Positions 44,136-58,615 of a stretch of DNA of 64,000 bases are shown piece by piece. The DNA comes from JACKNG01 sp040220855 (lineage in GTDB: Bacteria > Pseudomonadota > Gammaproteobacteria > Ga0077536), in NCBI GenBank assembly GCA_040220855.1, contig JAVJVZ010000073.1:1-64000 (forward strand). The letters run 5' to 3'. How positions within the stretch are numbered: position 1 is the stretch's first letter; every line of letters begins with the position of its first letter. Made by a program: the position numbers and the translations under genes. Below the pieces are notes generated by a model. The model searched no databases, had not been told where the DNA came from, and saw nothing but the letters and a program-made list of their open reading frames with translations.

Positions 44136-45113
44136 GTGAAGTACGTCGAGATCGTCGCCGAGAGTGGCAGCGCCGATACCCTCGCCGCCATCGCCGAGAA
44201 GACCACCGCGCTCGACTGCCGCCACGGGGTGATCGGGGAGGACGGCCTGCAGGCGACGCGCCTGCTGGTCGACGACGACCGCCTGCAGGACACGCTCGAC
44301 CTGCTGCAGAACCTGCTCGGCGCGCAGCCGCAGGCGCGCATCGTGGTGTTCAGCGTCGACGCCTCGTTACCCAAGCCGGCCGAGCCGGCGGCCGGCGCGG
44401 GGCGCGACGCCGCAGGCGCCGTGCGCGAGCTGCTCTACGCCGACGTCGAACGCGGCACGCGGCTCGATGCGAATTTCCTGCTGCTGGTGATGCTGTCGAC
44501 CATCGTCGCCGCGATCGGGCTCATCGAGGACAACGTCGCGGTCGTCATCGGTGCCATGGTCATCGCCCCCCTGCTCGGCCCCAACCTCGCGCTCAGCCTC
44601 GGCACCGCACTGGGTGACGCGCTGCTGATGCGTAAAGCGGCCCGCACACTCGGCGCCGGAATCGTGCTCGCGGTGGCCCTCTCGGCGCTGTTCGGCCTGT
44701 TGTGGCCGGGGCCGCTCGACAGTCCCGAGCTGCTCGGGCGCACCAACGCACGCCTCGATTCCATCGTCCTTGCCCTCGCCTCGGGCGCCGCCGCGGCGCT
44801 CTCGATGACCACCGGGCTGTCGGCCGTACTGGTCGGCGTGATGGTCGCGGTCGCCCTGCTGCCGCCGGCGGCGACACTCGGCATCATGCTCGGCGACGGC
44901 CGCCCGGCGCTCGCCGCCGGCGCGGCTCTGCTGCTCGCGGTCAACATCGTGTGTGTGAACCTCGCGAGCAAGCTGGTGTTCGCCGCGCGTGGCGTGCACC
45001 CGCGCACGTGGCTCGAGCAGGAGAAGGCCAAGCGCGCGATGTGGCGCTACGTGGTCGGCTGGGTCGTCACGCTCGCCGCGCTCGCGGCGCTGATCTGGGT
45101 GCGGGCCGCCTAG
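44136..45113 (+). CDS. DUF389 / TIGR00341-type membrane protein
   Basis: The 325-aa protein has a soluble N-terminal domain (about 1-85, beginning MKYVEIVAESGSADTLAAIA), a linker with Ala/Gly, and a membrane domain with about six helices from residue 105. That domain contains the family block VVIGAMVIAPLLGPNLALSLG and TTGLSAVLVGVMVAVALLPP. Function is unknown; transport is suspected. The start is GTG 44136, with GGGAG upstream. Confidence 0.9.
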   Translation: MKYVEIVAESGSADTLAAIAEKTTALDCRHGVIGEDGLQATRLLVDDDRLQDTLDLLQNLLGAQPQARIVVFSVDASLPKPAEPAAGAGRDAAGAVRELLYADVERGTRLDANFLLLVMLSTIVAAIGLIEDNVAVVIGAMVIAPLLGPNLALSLGTALGDALLMRKAARTLGAGIVLAVALSALFGLLWPGPLDSPELLGRTNARLDSIVLALASGAAAALSMTTGLSAVLVGVMVAVALLPPAATLGIMLGDGRPALAAGAALLLAVNIVCVNLASKLVFAARGVHPRTWLEQEKAKRAMWRYVVGWVVTLAALAALIWVRAA

Positions 45114-45239
45114 CGCGGCCGCGCAACGCGGGCTGTCGCGGTCGTCGCCACGCCGTAGCGCGAGCAGCGCCCGCCGGCGGCTCGGGACGAATCAGGTATG
45201 GTGTGCAGCATCCCCTCCGCCAGCAGCCGATCCGCCCCG

Positions 45240-45977
45240 ATGCCACCCCGACCCGCCATCGCCGATGCCCTCGCCGCCCTCGCGCGCGCGCTCGACGGGC
45301 TGCACGAGGCGGATGTCGCCGCCAATCCCGGCGGTCTGCTGGCAGACGACCGTGGCCGCGCGGTGAGTGACATCGAGACGGCGCTGACGGCCACGCTCGA
45401 TGCCTTCGGCCGCCTGTGCAGGGCCGTCGACGCCCAGTTCCCGGACGTGCCGATCGATTGGTACGGGGCGCCCGAACTCGCGTTCGTGCTCGCGCTCGAC
45501 ACGGCACGCGGCCGCGCGGGCCCGCCACGGCCACGTTCGATCTACACCTGGCATGCCGACACCGCCTCGCGCCCGAGCGCCATCGCGCAATACGTACTGG
45601 TCGATTTCGAGTACGCGGTGGAACGCGCCGACGCCTTCGACGTGTTCCTGAGCTGGCGCGATCTCGAGGACTTCTTCGCCCTGCCGTCGCCCTCGCGCGG
45701 CCTCGGCGCGGAGACGGTCGAGGCCATACGCGAGTATCTCGGCAGTGCGCACTTCCCGCACTACGCCGCACACCACGGCCTCGCCGACGACCATGTGTTC
45801 TTCAACGTAGTGCCATTACTGGTCAACGCGGGCGCGGCGCTCGCCTTGCTGCTTGCCCCGCTCGTCGAGCACGACGCCGCTGCGCGCAAACTGCTCGGTC
45901 ATCGCTTCGCGAGCGCCGCGCACGCCGACACCAGCCGCCCGCAGATCCTCTGCGGGCCGTTCCTGCTGCCGGCCTGA
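45240..45977 (+). CDS. unrecognised protein of about 245 aa
   Basis: I do not recognise this protein. It is soluble, rich in Ala, Leu, Asp and aromatic residues, with SIYTWHADTASRPSAIAQYV and HFPHYAAHHGLADDHVFFNV as the most distinctive His-rich stretches, and a hydrophobic patch (NAGAALALLLAPLV) near residue 205. ATG 45240 is chosen over ATG 45198 because the latter lies inside GGTATGGT, which looks like a -10 box. It converges on the large kinase gene with 15 nt between stops. Confidence 0.7.
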   Translation: MPPRPAIADALAALARALDGLHEADVAANPGGLLADDRGRAVSDIETALTATLDAFGRLCRAVDAQFPDVPIDWYGAPELAFVLALDTARGRAGPPRPRSIYTWHADTASRPSAIAQYVLVDFEYAVERADAFDVFLSWRDLEDFFALPSPSRGLGAETVEAIREYLGSAHFPHYAAHHGLADDHVFFNVVPLLVNAGAALALLLAPLVEHDAAARKLLGHRFASAAHADTSRPQILCGPFLLPA

Positions 45978-45992
45978 GCGGCGGCGCTCACC

Positions 45993-51289
<5,297 letters not shown>

Positions 51290-51293
<4 letters not shown>

Positions 51294-52399
51294 GCGGCGG
51301 TCTCCCCGGTGCCGTCCGCTGCAACGTCACGATGGCGGTTGGCGATGGCACAGAAATCGTCGAACTCCGCCAGGAAGGCATCGACCACATCCGGGTCGAA
51401 ATGCCGTCCACGCTCGGCGACGATGTGCACGCGCGCCGCGTCGGGCGAGCGTGCCTCCTTGTACGCGCGCGGCGTGGTGAGCGCATCGAAGACGTCGGCC
51501 AGCGCCATCAGCCGCGCCGCCACCGGGATCGCCTCGCCGGCGAGGCCATCGGGATAACCGCTGCCGTCCCAGCGTTCGTGGTGGTGGCGGGCGATCTGCT
51601 TGGCGCAGGCGAGGAACGGCACCGGCCGCGCGAGTTCGGCTTCGGCGTCGGCGATGGCAGCAGCGCCGAGCGCTGCGTGCGTGCGCATCACCGCCCACTC
51701 GCGCGGCGTCAACGGCGCCGGTTTGCGCAGGATGCGATCGGGGATGCCGACCTTGCCGATATCGTGCAGGGGCGCCGACTTGGCCAGCAGGTCGATGGTG
51801 GCGGCGTCGAGTGCGTCGCGAAAACGCGGATGATCGCGCAGTGCTTCGGCCAGCGTGCGCACGTAGGCCTGGGTGCGCAGCAGGTGGCTGCCGGTCTCGG
51901 CATCGCGCATACCGGCGAGGCGCGCGAGTGCCATGATCGCGGCATCCTGGGTGAGCAGATGTTCCTCGACGCGTCGCGCAGCCTCGGCCTCGAGCGCGGC
52001 GTTGTAATCGTTGAGACGATCGCGCGCCTGCTTGAGCGCAAGCTGGGTGCGCACGCGGGCGAGCACCACCGGACCAACCAGCGGCTTGGTGATGTAATCG
52101 ACGGCCCCCAGCGCGAGCCCGCGTACCTCTTCGCCGCTGCCTGCCATCGCGGTGACGAAGATTACCGGCAGGTCGCGCGTCTCCGGCGCGGCGCGCAGCG
52201 CGGCGAGCACGGCGTAACCGTCCATGTCCGGCATCATCACGTCGAGCAGGACGAGATCGGGTTGCTGCCCGGCGCCCGCGAGCTCGAGCGCGCGCGCACC
52301 GTTGTTCGCCGCGAGCACGCGAAAATGCGGCGCAAGCAGCTCGCCGAGGACGGTGAGGTTGTCAGGATTGTCGTCGACGACGAGGAGCGTGGCTGTCAT
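51290..52399 (-). CDS. receiver-HD-GYP response regulator (RpfG-like c-di-GMP phosphodiesterase)
   Basis: The 369-aa protein has an N-terminal receiver with phospho-acceptor Asp53 (LLDVMMPDMDG), Asp9/Asp10 and the switch Lys in DYITKPLVGP. A coiled linker leads to an HD-GYP domain with His212-Asp213 (LHDIGKVGIPD) and HHHERWDGSGYPDGL (GYP 281-283). It should hydrolyse cyclic di-GMP when phosphorylated. It is the first gene of the pair with the giant kinase (4-nt overlap). Confidence 0.94.
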
Positions 52400-52805
52400 T
52401 GTCTTGCTCGTGGCGCAGGTCGTCCGCGCGCCCGGTACTCACAGCGACCCGCCGGGCCGGATCTTGAATTCGCTGCAAGCGCTATGTTCGTCTAATTGGC
52501 GGGGTCAGGGAAAGGCGTATCGACCCTCTGTACCCGGCACTCGCTCGCCGCCGGCACGGGTCTGCGTCGGGATGGCCCGTGCACTTGACCCTGATCAAGT
52601 TCGCGAGGCAGCGGCAACCGCCCGCGTGCTCAACTGTGCGGCTACGGCGCACGCGCTGCGCGCAGCGCTCACGACGTGACCGGCGCTGTTCTGCAGGGTG
52701 CCGGATACGGGGCACCGCTACGCCGCCGATGCCGGTCACCGCGCCCGTCTTTCGCGCGCCGCGCCGGCACGCCGGCGCCATGTCACCGCGACACCCTGCC
52801 TCGCC
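52400..52805. other. intergenic region upstream of the HD-GYP gene
   Basis: These 406 nt lie between the gcvP stop and the HD-GYP start. Third-position use is unlike coding sequence in all frames. A 35-codon frame (52572-52679) is open but has non-coding codon use. The only structured element I see is the palindrome at 52583-52600. Confidence 0.45.
52583..52600. promoter_or_regulatory. FNR/ANR-like palindrome
   Basis: ACTTGA-CCCTGA-TCAAGT is a perfect 6-bp inverted repeat. Its core TTGAC-CCTG-ATCAA matches the FNR/ANR consensus TTGAT-N4-ATCAA at 9 of 10 positions. It lies 184 nt upstream of the HD-GYP start, so it could give oxygen- or NO-dependent control of the signalling pair. Confidence 0.4.
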
Positions 52806-55697
52806 TCAGCTGTCTTCCGCCCACGCCTCGGGCGGGGGACAGCTGCACACCAGGTGGCGATCGCCGTGCACGTTGTCGATGCGTGCGACTGGCGGCCAGT
52901 ACTTGTCTTCGTGGTCGGCACCGGCCGGGAAGAACGCCTGCGCCTTCGAGTACGGGCGCTCCCAGCGCTCGGCGATGAGCAGGCGATGGGTGTGCGGCGC
53001 CTGCCGCAGGGGATTGTCCTCGCGATCGGCCTCGCCGCGCTCGATGGCGGCGATCTCCTCGCGGATGGCAATCATCGCTTCGCAGAAGCGATCGAGCTCG
53101 CGCTTGTTCTCGCTCTCGGTGGGCTCGATCATCAGGGTATCCGGCACCGGGAAGGACATCGTCGGTGCATGGAAGCCGAAATCGGCGAGGCGCTTGGCGA
53201 TGTCGTCGACGGTGATCCCGGTGGCGTGCTTGAGCGGCCGCAGGTCGATGATGCACTCGTGCGCGACGAAGCCGTTCTTGCCGGTGTAGAGCACCGGGTA
53301 GTGCGCGCGCAACCGGTGGGCGACGTAGTTGGCCGCGAGGATCGCGACCAGTGTCGCGCGGCGCAGACCCTGCGCGCCCATCATCGCGATGTAGGCCCAG
53401 GAGATCGGCAGGATGCTCGGCGAACCCCACGGCGCCGCCGACACCGTACCGATGGTGCCGGCAGCACCGGCGGCCGGGTTGACGCCGCGGATGACCGGGT
53501 GGTCGGGTAGATACGGTGCGAGGTGTGGCATGACGCCAATCGGGCCCATGCCGGGACCGCCGCCGCCATGCGGGATGGCGAAGGTCTTGTGCAGGTTGAC
53601 GTGCATCACGTCGGCGCCGATCTCGCCCGGGCGGCAGATGCCGACCAGCGCGTTGAGGTTGGCGCCGTCCATGTAGACCTGCCCGCCGTGCGCGTGCACG
53701 ACTTCGCAGATCTCGCGTATGGCGGCCTCGAACACACCGTGGGTGGAGGGGTAGGTGATCATCAGCGCGGCGAGATGCCCGGCATGCTCGGCGGCCTTGG
53801 CACGTAGGTCCGCGACATCGACGTTGCCATTGTCGTCGCAGGCGACGAGCACGATACGCAGCCCCGCCATCACCGCGCTGGCCGGGTTGGTGCCGTGCGC
53901 GGAGGCCGGCACCAGGCACACGTCGCGCGCAGCCTCGCCGCGCACCTCGTGGTACTTGCGGATGGTCAGCAGCCCGGCGTACTCGCCTTGAGAGCCCGCG
54001 TTCGGCTGCAGCGAGAACGCGGCGAAGCCGGTCAGGTCGCACAGCATGTTCTCGAGTTCGCCGAACAGCTGCTGGTAACCCTGCGCCTGGTCGAGCGGCG
54101 CGAACGGGTGCAGGTCGGCGAACTCGCGCCACGATAGCGTCTGCAGCTCGGCGGCCGCGTTCAGCTTCATCGTGCACGAGCCGAGCGGGATCATGGCACG
54201 GTCGAGCGCGATGTCGCGGCGCGCGAGGCGGCGCATGTAGCGCATCATCTCCGTCTCGGAATGGTAGCGCTCGAACACCGGGTGGGTGAGCACGACGTCG
54301 TCGCGCAACAGGTCTGCCGGCAGGCATTCCGTGAGATCGGCGTCGAGCGCGGCGATGTCGAGTTCGTCGTCGGCATCGCGCGCGAATACGCGCCACAGCG
54401 TGCGCAGGATGCCACGCGTGATGGTCTCGTCGAAGGCGATGCCAAGGTGGTCGGCATCGACCACGCGCAGGTTGATGCCGGCCTCGCGCGCCCGCGCCGC
54501 GAGGTGGCGCGCGCGGTGCGGCACGCGTACGGTGAGGGTGTCGAAGAACTCGGGGTGAACGAGTTCGTAGCCGAGTCGCTCGAGCGCTCGCGCGAAAATC
54601 TGCGCGAGGCGATGCACACGGCCGGCGATCAATGCGAGCCCGCGCGGACCGTGATAGATGGCATAGAAGCCGGCCAGGATGGCGAGCAGCACCTGCGCGG
54701 TACAGATGTTCGAGGTCGCCTTCTCGCGCCGGATGTGCTGCTCGCGCGTCTGCAGCGCCATGCGCAGCGCCGGCCGGCCCTCGCGGTCGACCGAGACGCC
54801 GATGATGCGTCCGGGCGTCGCGCGCACGTAGGCCTCGCGGGTGGCGAAGAACGCCGCGTGCGGGCCACCATAGCCCATCGGCACGCCGAAACGCTGCGCG
54901 CTGCCGACGCAGATGTCGGCGCCGAGCGCACCGGGCGCGGCAAGCATCACGAGTGCGAGCGGATCGGCGGCGACGGTGACGATGGCGCCTGCTCCATGCG
55001 CGGCTTCGATTACGGCCCGGTAGTCTCGCACCGCACCGCTCGAGCCCGGGTACTGCAGCAGCACGCCGAAGTAATCCCGCTCCGCGTCCCACGTCGAAGG
55101 CGACCCGACCACGACCTCGAAACCGAAATGACGCGCACGCGTCTCGACTACCGCGATGGTCTGCGGGTGACAGTCGGCGTCGACCAGGAAGCGCATCCCC
55201 TTGGCCTTGCCCACGCGCCGCGCCATCGCCATCGCCTCGGCCGCGGCGGTGGCCTCGTCGAGCAGCGAGGCGTTCGCCACCGGCAGCCCGGTGAGGTCGA
55301 TGATGAGCTGCTGGAAGTTGAGCAGCGCTTCGAGCCGGCCCTGGCTGATCTCGGCCTGGTAGGGCGTGTAGGCGGTATACCAGCCGGGGTTCTCGAGCAC
55401 GTTGCGCTTGATCACCTCGGGCATCACGGTGCCGTGGTAGCCCATGCCGATCATCGACACGTGGACGCGGTTGCGCTCGCGCATGCGCCGCAGGTGGGCG
55501 AGCACCGCCTGCTCGGAGATGGTCTCCGTCAGCGCCAGCGGCGTGGTCGAGACGATGTCGTCCGGCACCGCGCGGGTGACGATGTCATCGAGCGAGTCGA
55601 GGCCGAGCGCGCCCAGCATGGCCTCGATCTGCGCCGTGTCGGGGCCGATGTGACGGCGCACGAAATCGCCGCGCTGCTCGAAATCACGCAGTCGCAT
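52806..55697 (-). CDS. gcvP: glycine dehydrogenase (P-protein) of the glycine cleavage system
   Basis: This 963-aa single-chain P-protein is a PLP enzyme that decarboxylates glycine and transfers aminomethyl to the lipoyl arm of GcvH. Recognisable are FVRRHIGPD at the N-terminus, RDPNPLASTT-like blocks in the first half, GYHGTVMPEVI, the SGSQGEYAG-like NAGSQGEYAGLLTIR, and the PLP lysine in VNLHKTFAIPHGGGGPG (about residue 700). The start Met 55697 precedes RLRDFEQRGDF; upstream frame sequence is not conserved. It is the third gene of gcvT-gcvH-gcvP, separated from gcvH by 162 nt that carry two copies of the 23-nt repeat. Confidence 0.97.
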   Translation of the reverse strand: MRLRDFEQRGDFVRRHIGPDTAQIEAMLGALGLDSLDDIVTRAVPDDIVSTTPLALTETISEQAVLAHLRRMRERNRVHVSMIGMGYHGTVMPEVIKRNVLENPGWYTAYTPYQAEISQGRLEALLNFQQLIIDLTGLPVANASLLDEATAAAEAMAMARRVGKAKGMRFLVDADCHPQTIAVVETRARHFGFEVVVGSPSTWDAERDYFGVLLQYPGSSGAVRDYRAVIEAAHGAGAIVTVAADPLALVMLAAPGALGADICVGSAQRFGVPMGYGGPHAAFFATREAYVRATPGRIIGVSVDREGRPALRMALQTREQHIRREKATSNICTAQVLLAILAGFYAIYHGPRGLALIAGRVHRLAQIFARALERLGYELVHPEFFDTLTVRVPHRARHLAARAREAGINLRVVDADHLGIAFDETITRGILRTLWRVFARDADDELDIAALDADLTECLPADLLRDDVVLTHPVFERYHSETEMMRYMRRLARRDIALDRAMIPLGSCTMKLNAAAELQTLSWREFADLHPFAPLDQAQGYQQLFGELENMLCDLTGFAAFSLQPNAGSQGEYAGLLTIRKYHEVRGEAARDVCLVPASAHGTNPASAVMAGLRIVLVACDDNGNVDVADLRAKAAEHAGHLAALMITYPSTHGVFEAAIREICEVVHAHGGQVYMDGANLNALVGICRPGEIGADVMHVNLHKTFAIPHGGGGPGMGPIGVMPHLAPYLPDHPVIRGVNPAAGAAGTIGTVSAAPWGSPSILPISWAYIAMMGAQGLRRATLVAILAANYVAHRLRAHYPVLYTGKNGFVAHECIIDLRPLKHATGITVDDIAKRLADFGFHAPTMSFPVPDTLMIEPTESENKRELDRFCEAMIAIREEIAAIERGEADREDNPLRQAPHTHRLLIAERWERPYSKAQAFFPAGADHEDKYWPPVARIDNVHGDRHLVCSCPPPEAWAEDS

Positions 55698-55740
55698 GCC
55701 ACCCTCCCGCGGCGCCGCAACCAACGTAACTATCCCCAAC

Positions 55741-55763
55741 AGGGTCAGACACCTGTGGATATC
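55741..55763 (+). repeat. 23-nt DnaA-box repeat, copy 1
   Basis: This copy differs from the common form GGGTCAGACACCTGTGGATA plus flanks by A at its first base and by ATATC at its end. TCCCCAAC precedes it. Its DnaA-box part is TGTGGATAT (one mismatch). Confidence 0.75.
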
Positions 55764-55801
55764 CCGGCGACGGGCGACCACCGTGCCGCGTTGTCCCCAA
55801 C

Positions 55802-55824
55802 GGGGTCAGACACCTGTGGATAAC
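55802..55824 (+). repeat. 23-nt DnaA-box repeat, copy 2
   Basis: This copy has the same orientation as copy 1 and the same TCCCCAAC-type preface (55794-55801). It contains TGTGGATAA (55815-55823), the exact complement of the DnaA box TTATCCACA. Confidence 0.8.
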
Positions 55825-55859
55825 GCACCTCGAGGCGAGGTGTCGCTGATCTTGCGCGC

Positions 55860-56237
55860 TCACAGGCCGGCGACGTAGTCGCGGTAGGCCGCCTCGTCCA
55901 TGAAGGCATCGAGCCCGGCGGGGTCGTCGACCTCGATGCGCACCAGCCAGCCGTCATCGAGCGGGGCCTCGTTGACCCGCTCGGGTGCATCGGCGAGCGC
56001 GTCGTTGACCGCAGCCACGCGGCCGGCGAGCGGCATGGCGACCTCGCCGACCGCCTTGACCGATTCGATCACCACGAGCTGGCTGCCGGCGGCGACCGCG
56101 CTGCCCGCTTCGGGCAATTCGACGTAGACGATGTCGCCGAGCTGCTCCTGCGCGTAGTCGGTGATGCCGACGGTGATACTGCCATCGTCCTCGCGGCGCA
56201 GCCATTCGTGGTCGTGGGTGAACTTGACGGTACTCAT
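55860..56237 (-). CDS. gcvH: glycine cleavage system H protein
   Basis: The 125-aa lipoyl carrier starts MSTVKFTHDHEWLRREDD, contains ITDYAQEQLGDIVYVELPE and has the lipoylated lysine Lys61 in VVIESVKAVGEV. It shuttles the aminomethyl group between GcvP and GcvT. The ATG overlaps the gcvT stop by 4 nt. Confidence 0.97.
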   Translation of the reverse strand: MSTVKFTHDHEWLRREDDGSITVGITDYAQEQLGDIVYVELPEAGSAVAAGSQLVVIESVKAVGEVAMPLAGRVAAVNDALADAPERVNEAPLDDGWLVRIEVDDPAGLDAFMDEAAYRDYVAGL

Positions 56238-57361
56238 GGATCAGGGGTTCCTCGGCCTCGGTAGTATCGATGGGGAACGAACGGCAGCGCGCACACCTCG
56301 ACCGCGTGACGGCGCTCGCGGATGGTGACTTCGAGACGCGTACCGGGCGCAGCCAGGGCGCGCTCCACGTACCCCATCGCGACCGGGTGCCCGGCACTCG
56401 CACCGAAGCTGCCGGAGGTGACGATGCCGACGCTGCGCCCGGCAGTGTCGGCGAGTTCGGTGCCGCCCCGCAATGGTATGCGGCCGTCCGGCCGCAACCC
56501 CACGCGCACGCGCGGCGCGCCGGCGGCGAGTTCGGCCATGATGGCGGCGGCGCCCGGGAAGCGCGGCATTGCACTGCCGTCGCGGTACTTGCGCGCGAGG
56601 GTCCACGCGAGGTCGGCGGCGACCGGCGAGGTGGTGGCGTCGATATCGGTACCGCTCAGGCACAGGCCGGCTTCGAGGCGCAGCGAGGCGCGCGCGCCGA
56701 GACCGGCCGGCGCGACGCGCGCGTCGGCCAGCAGCTGGCGCGCCAGCGCTTCGGCACCACTCGCGTCGAGCGCAATTTCGAAGCCGTCCTCGCCGGTGTA
56801 GCCGCAACGGTTGACCAGGCAGTCATGACCGGCCAGGCGGCACGCGCGCGCGGCCATGAAGGGCAGCGTCGCGAGCTCGTCATCGAGTTCGGCAAGCACA
56901 GCGGCAGCAGCCGGCCCCTGCAGGGCGAGCAGCGCACGGTCATCGGCGAGGTGCACCGCGCAGGCATCGCCGAGGCCGGCGACCAAGTGCGCGTGGTCGG
57001 CTTCCTTGCAGGCGGCATTGGCGACCACGAAAAGCCTGTCCGGCAGGCGCGTGACCATGAGGTCGTCACGGATGCCACCCTCGCTGTTGGTCAGCAGGGT
57101 GTAACGCTGTCGCCACGTCGCGAGGCCGACGATGTCTCCCGGTACCAGCGTCTCGAGCGCGTCGAGTGCACCCTCGATGACGATCTGACCCATGTGCGAG
57201 ACATCGAACAGCGCGGCCTGGGCGCGGGTGTGAAGGTGCTCCTCGCGGATACCGGCGTACTGCAGCGGCATCAGGTAGCCGGCAAACGGTACCAGGCGCG
57301 CACCGAGCTCGCGATGCAGCGCACTCAGCGCGGTTTCACGCGCGCTGGCGTCCCGGCTCAT
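56234..57361 (-). CDS. gcvT: aminomethyltransferase (T-protein) of the glycine cleavage system
   Basis: This 375-aa folate-dependent enzyme transfers the methylene group from GcvH to tetrahydrofolate and releases ammonia. Family blocks are ARLVPFAGYLMPLQYAGI, ALFDVSHMGQIVIEG, the folate-binding NRCGYTGEDGFEIAL and GTDIDATTSPVAADLAWTL. It is the first gene of the operon, preceded by a leader with a stable hairpin (57411-57447). Confidence 0.96.
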   Translation of the reverse strand: MSRDASARETALSALHRELGARLVPFAGYLMPLQYAGIREEHLHTRAQAALFDVSHMGQIVIEGALDALETLVPGDIVGLATWRQRYTLLTNSEGGIRDDLMVTRLPDRLFVVANAACKEADHAHLVAGLGDACAVHLADDRALLALQGPAAAAVLAELDDELATLPFMAARACRLAGHDCLVNRCGYTGEDGFEIALDASGAEALARQLLADARVAPAGLGARASLRLEAGLCLSGTDIDATTSPVAADLAWTLARKYRDGSAMPRFPGAAAIMAELAAGAPRVRVGLRPDGRIPLRGGTELADTAGRSVGIVTSGSFGASAGHPVAMGYVERALAAPGTRLEVTIRERRHAVEVCALPFVPHRYYRGRGTPDP

Positions 57362-57410
57362 GGCGTGCCCCTCCGGTTGTCAGCGTGGCTGCGCAGCATC
57401 CTCTCTCCAT

Positions 57411-57466
57411 GCAGGGGTGCGGCGGAACTGTGAGCCGCCCCACCTGCGTTCAGGATCACAACCATA
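57411..57466 (-). promoter_or_regulatory. gcv promoter and leader hairpin
   Basis: Read on the minus strand, an extended -10 element TG-C-TATGGT (complement of ACCATA, 57461-57466) lies about 100 nt before gcvT. The leader between contains a stem-loop at 57411-57447: the arms GCAGG...GGGGCGG and CCGCC...CCTGC pair over about 12 bp with one mismatch and one bulge. It could control gcv expression. Only fragments resembling a glycine aptamer are present, so I do not call a riboswitch. Confidence 0.4.
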
Positions 57467-57581
57467 GCACCCGGCGCCGGGGGGACGGCCAGCGTCTCCG
57501 CTGCGCTGGGTCAAGTTTCGTCGCCGTTGTCCGCTAAGAAAATTCGATTAAACCGTTTCGGCGCTCGCTGTACCCTGTCAC

Positions 57582-58553
57582 ATGCTGACTTCGCTACCGA
57601 TGCATGCCCTGCGGCTGACCGCGGCCCGCGACGGCCAGGCGCTGGCGGCGACCTACGTCGCAATCGTGCGCGAGCTCGCCGGAAGCGCAGACGTGACCCT
57701 GTTCGAGGTCTACCTGCCACTCGACGCGACCAGTGGCACGCGCACACTGCATGCCGGCGAAACCATCGTCAGGCGTTTCGACGAAGTCCCGGGACAGGTC
57801 ACGCCGCGCCTCCCGAACGACTCCCATGGCGTCCTCGAGTGTCTACTGCGGCGGAGCGCCCTCGAACTGCCCGCACGCGGCGATGCCGCGGCGCGCCTGC
57901 TGTTGCCAATCATCGGCGGCGGCAACCCGCAGCGCGTGCTCGTCATCGAAACGCCGGCTGCGGTGCCCGAGCTGCGCGTCGCCCTGCTGCAATTGACCGA
58001 GCTGTTCGCCAACCAGAGCCACCTGATGGATCAGCGCGAGCGCGACGCGCTCACCGGCCTGCTCAACCGCCAGGCGCTCAATCAGCGCTTCATGCACATG
58101 CAAGCCGCCGCGCACGCGGCACAGCACTGGCTGTGGCTCGCAGTACTCGATCTCGATCATTTCAAGCGTATCAACGACGGTCACGGGCACCTCATCGGCG
58201 ACGAGGTGCTGCTGCACACCGCACGCCTGATGGAGAGCGTATTCCGCTTCACCGACGGCTTGTTCCGCTTCGGCGGCGAAGAGTTCGTCGTGCTCATGGT
58301 GAGCGACGAGCCCGGCGCCCACTGCGCGCTCGAGCGCTTTCGCGCGACTGTCGCCCGCCATGCGTTTCCGCGTGTCGGCACGGTCACGCTGAGCACGGGC
58401 TTCACCCGCGTCGAGCCCGGCATGCTGCCGCCGGCGGCCATCGACATCGCCGACCAGGCGCTCTACGAGGCCAAGCGCGCCGGTCGCAATCGCGTCGTGC
58501 GCGGAACCGGCAGCGCCGGCTGCACCCTCACCGGCGAGGTCGAGATGTTCTGA
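57582..58553 (+). CDS. diguanylate cyclase with N-terminal sensor region
   Basis: The 323-aa soluble protein has an N-terminal region (about 1-140) resembling a degenerate GAF-like sensor, then a GGDEF domain starting DALTGLLNRQALNQRF with DLDHFKRINDGHGH and an intact FRFGGEEFVVLM active site near residue 230. It makes cyclic di-GMP from two GTP. No RxxD inhibitory site is visible 5 residues before the active motif. The start ATG 57582 lacks a clear ribosome binding site; ATG 57600 is an alternative. It is divergent from the gcv operon. Confidence 0.9.
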   Translation: MLTSLPMHALRLTAARDGQALAATYVAIVRELAGSADVTLFEVYLPLDATSGTRTLHAGETIVRRFDEVPGQVTPRLPNDSHGVLECLLRRSALELPARGDAAARLLLPIIGGGNPQRVLVIETPAAVPELRVALLQLTELFANQSHLMDQRERDALTGLLNRQALNQRFMHMQAAAHAAQHWLWLAVLDLDHFKRINDGHGHLIGDEVLLHTARLMESVFRFTDGLFRFGGEEFVVLMVSDEPGAHCALERFRATVARHAFPRVGTVTLSTGFTRVEPGMLPPAAIDIADQALYEAKRAGRNRVVRGTGSAGCTLTGEVEMF

Positions 58554-58615
58554 CGCGCGCTGCGCCAGTGTCCCTATAATCTCCCTCCGAGGTCCATTCG
58601 CGGGGAGAAGAGACG

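Noticed and set aside
52572..52679. 35-codon open frame between gcvP and the HD-GYP gene
   Set aside because: Third-position GC is low in its first half, there is no ribosome binding site, and it overlaps the FNR-like palindrome.
57362..57447. Possible glycine riboswitch before gcvT
   Set aside because: On the minus strand GGAGAGA and CCGGAGGGGCA recall aptamer pieces, but the partner block CTCTCAGGCA is missing and the start codon follows too soon. Only a leader hairpin is supported.
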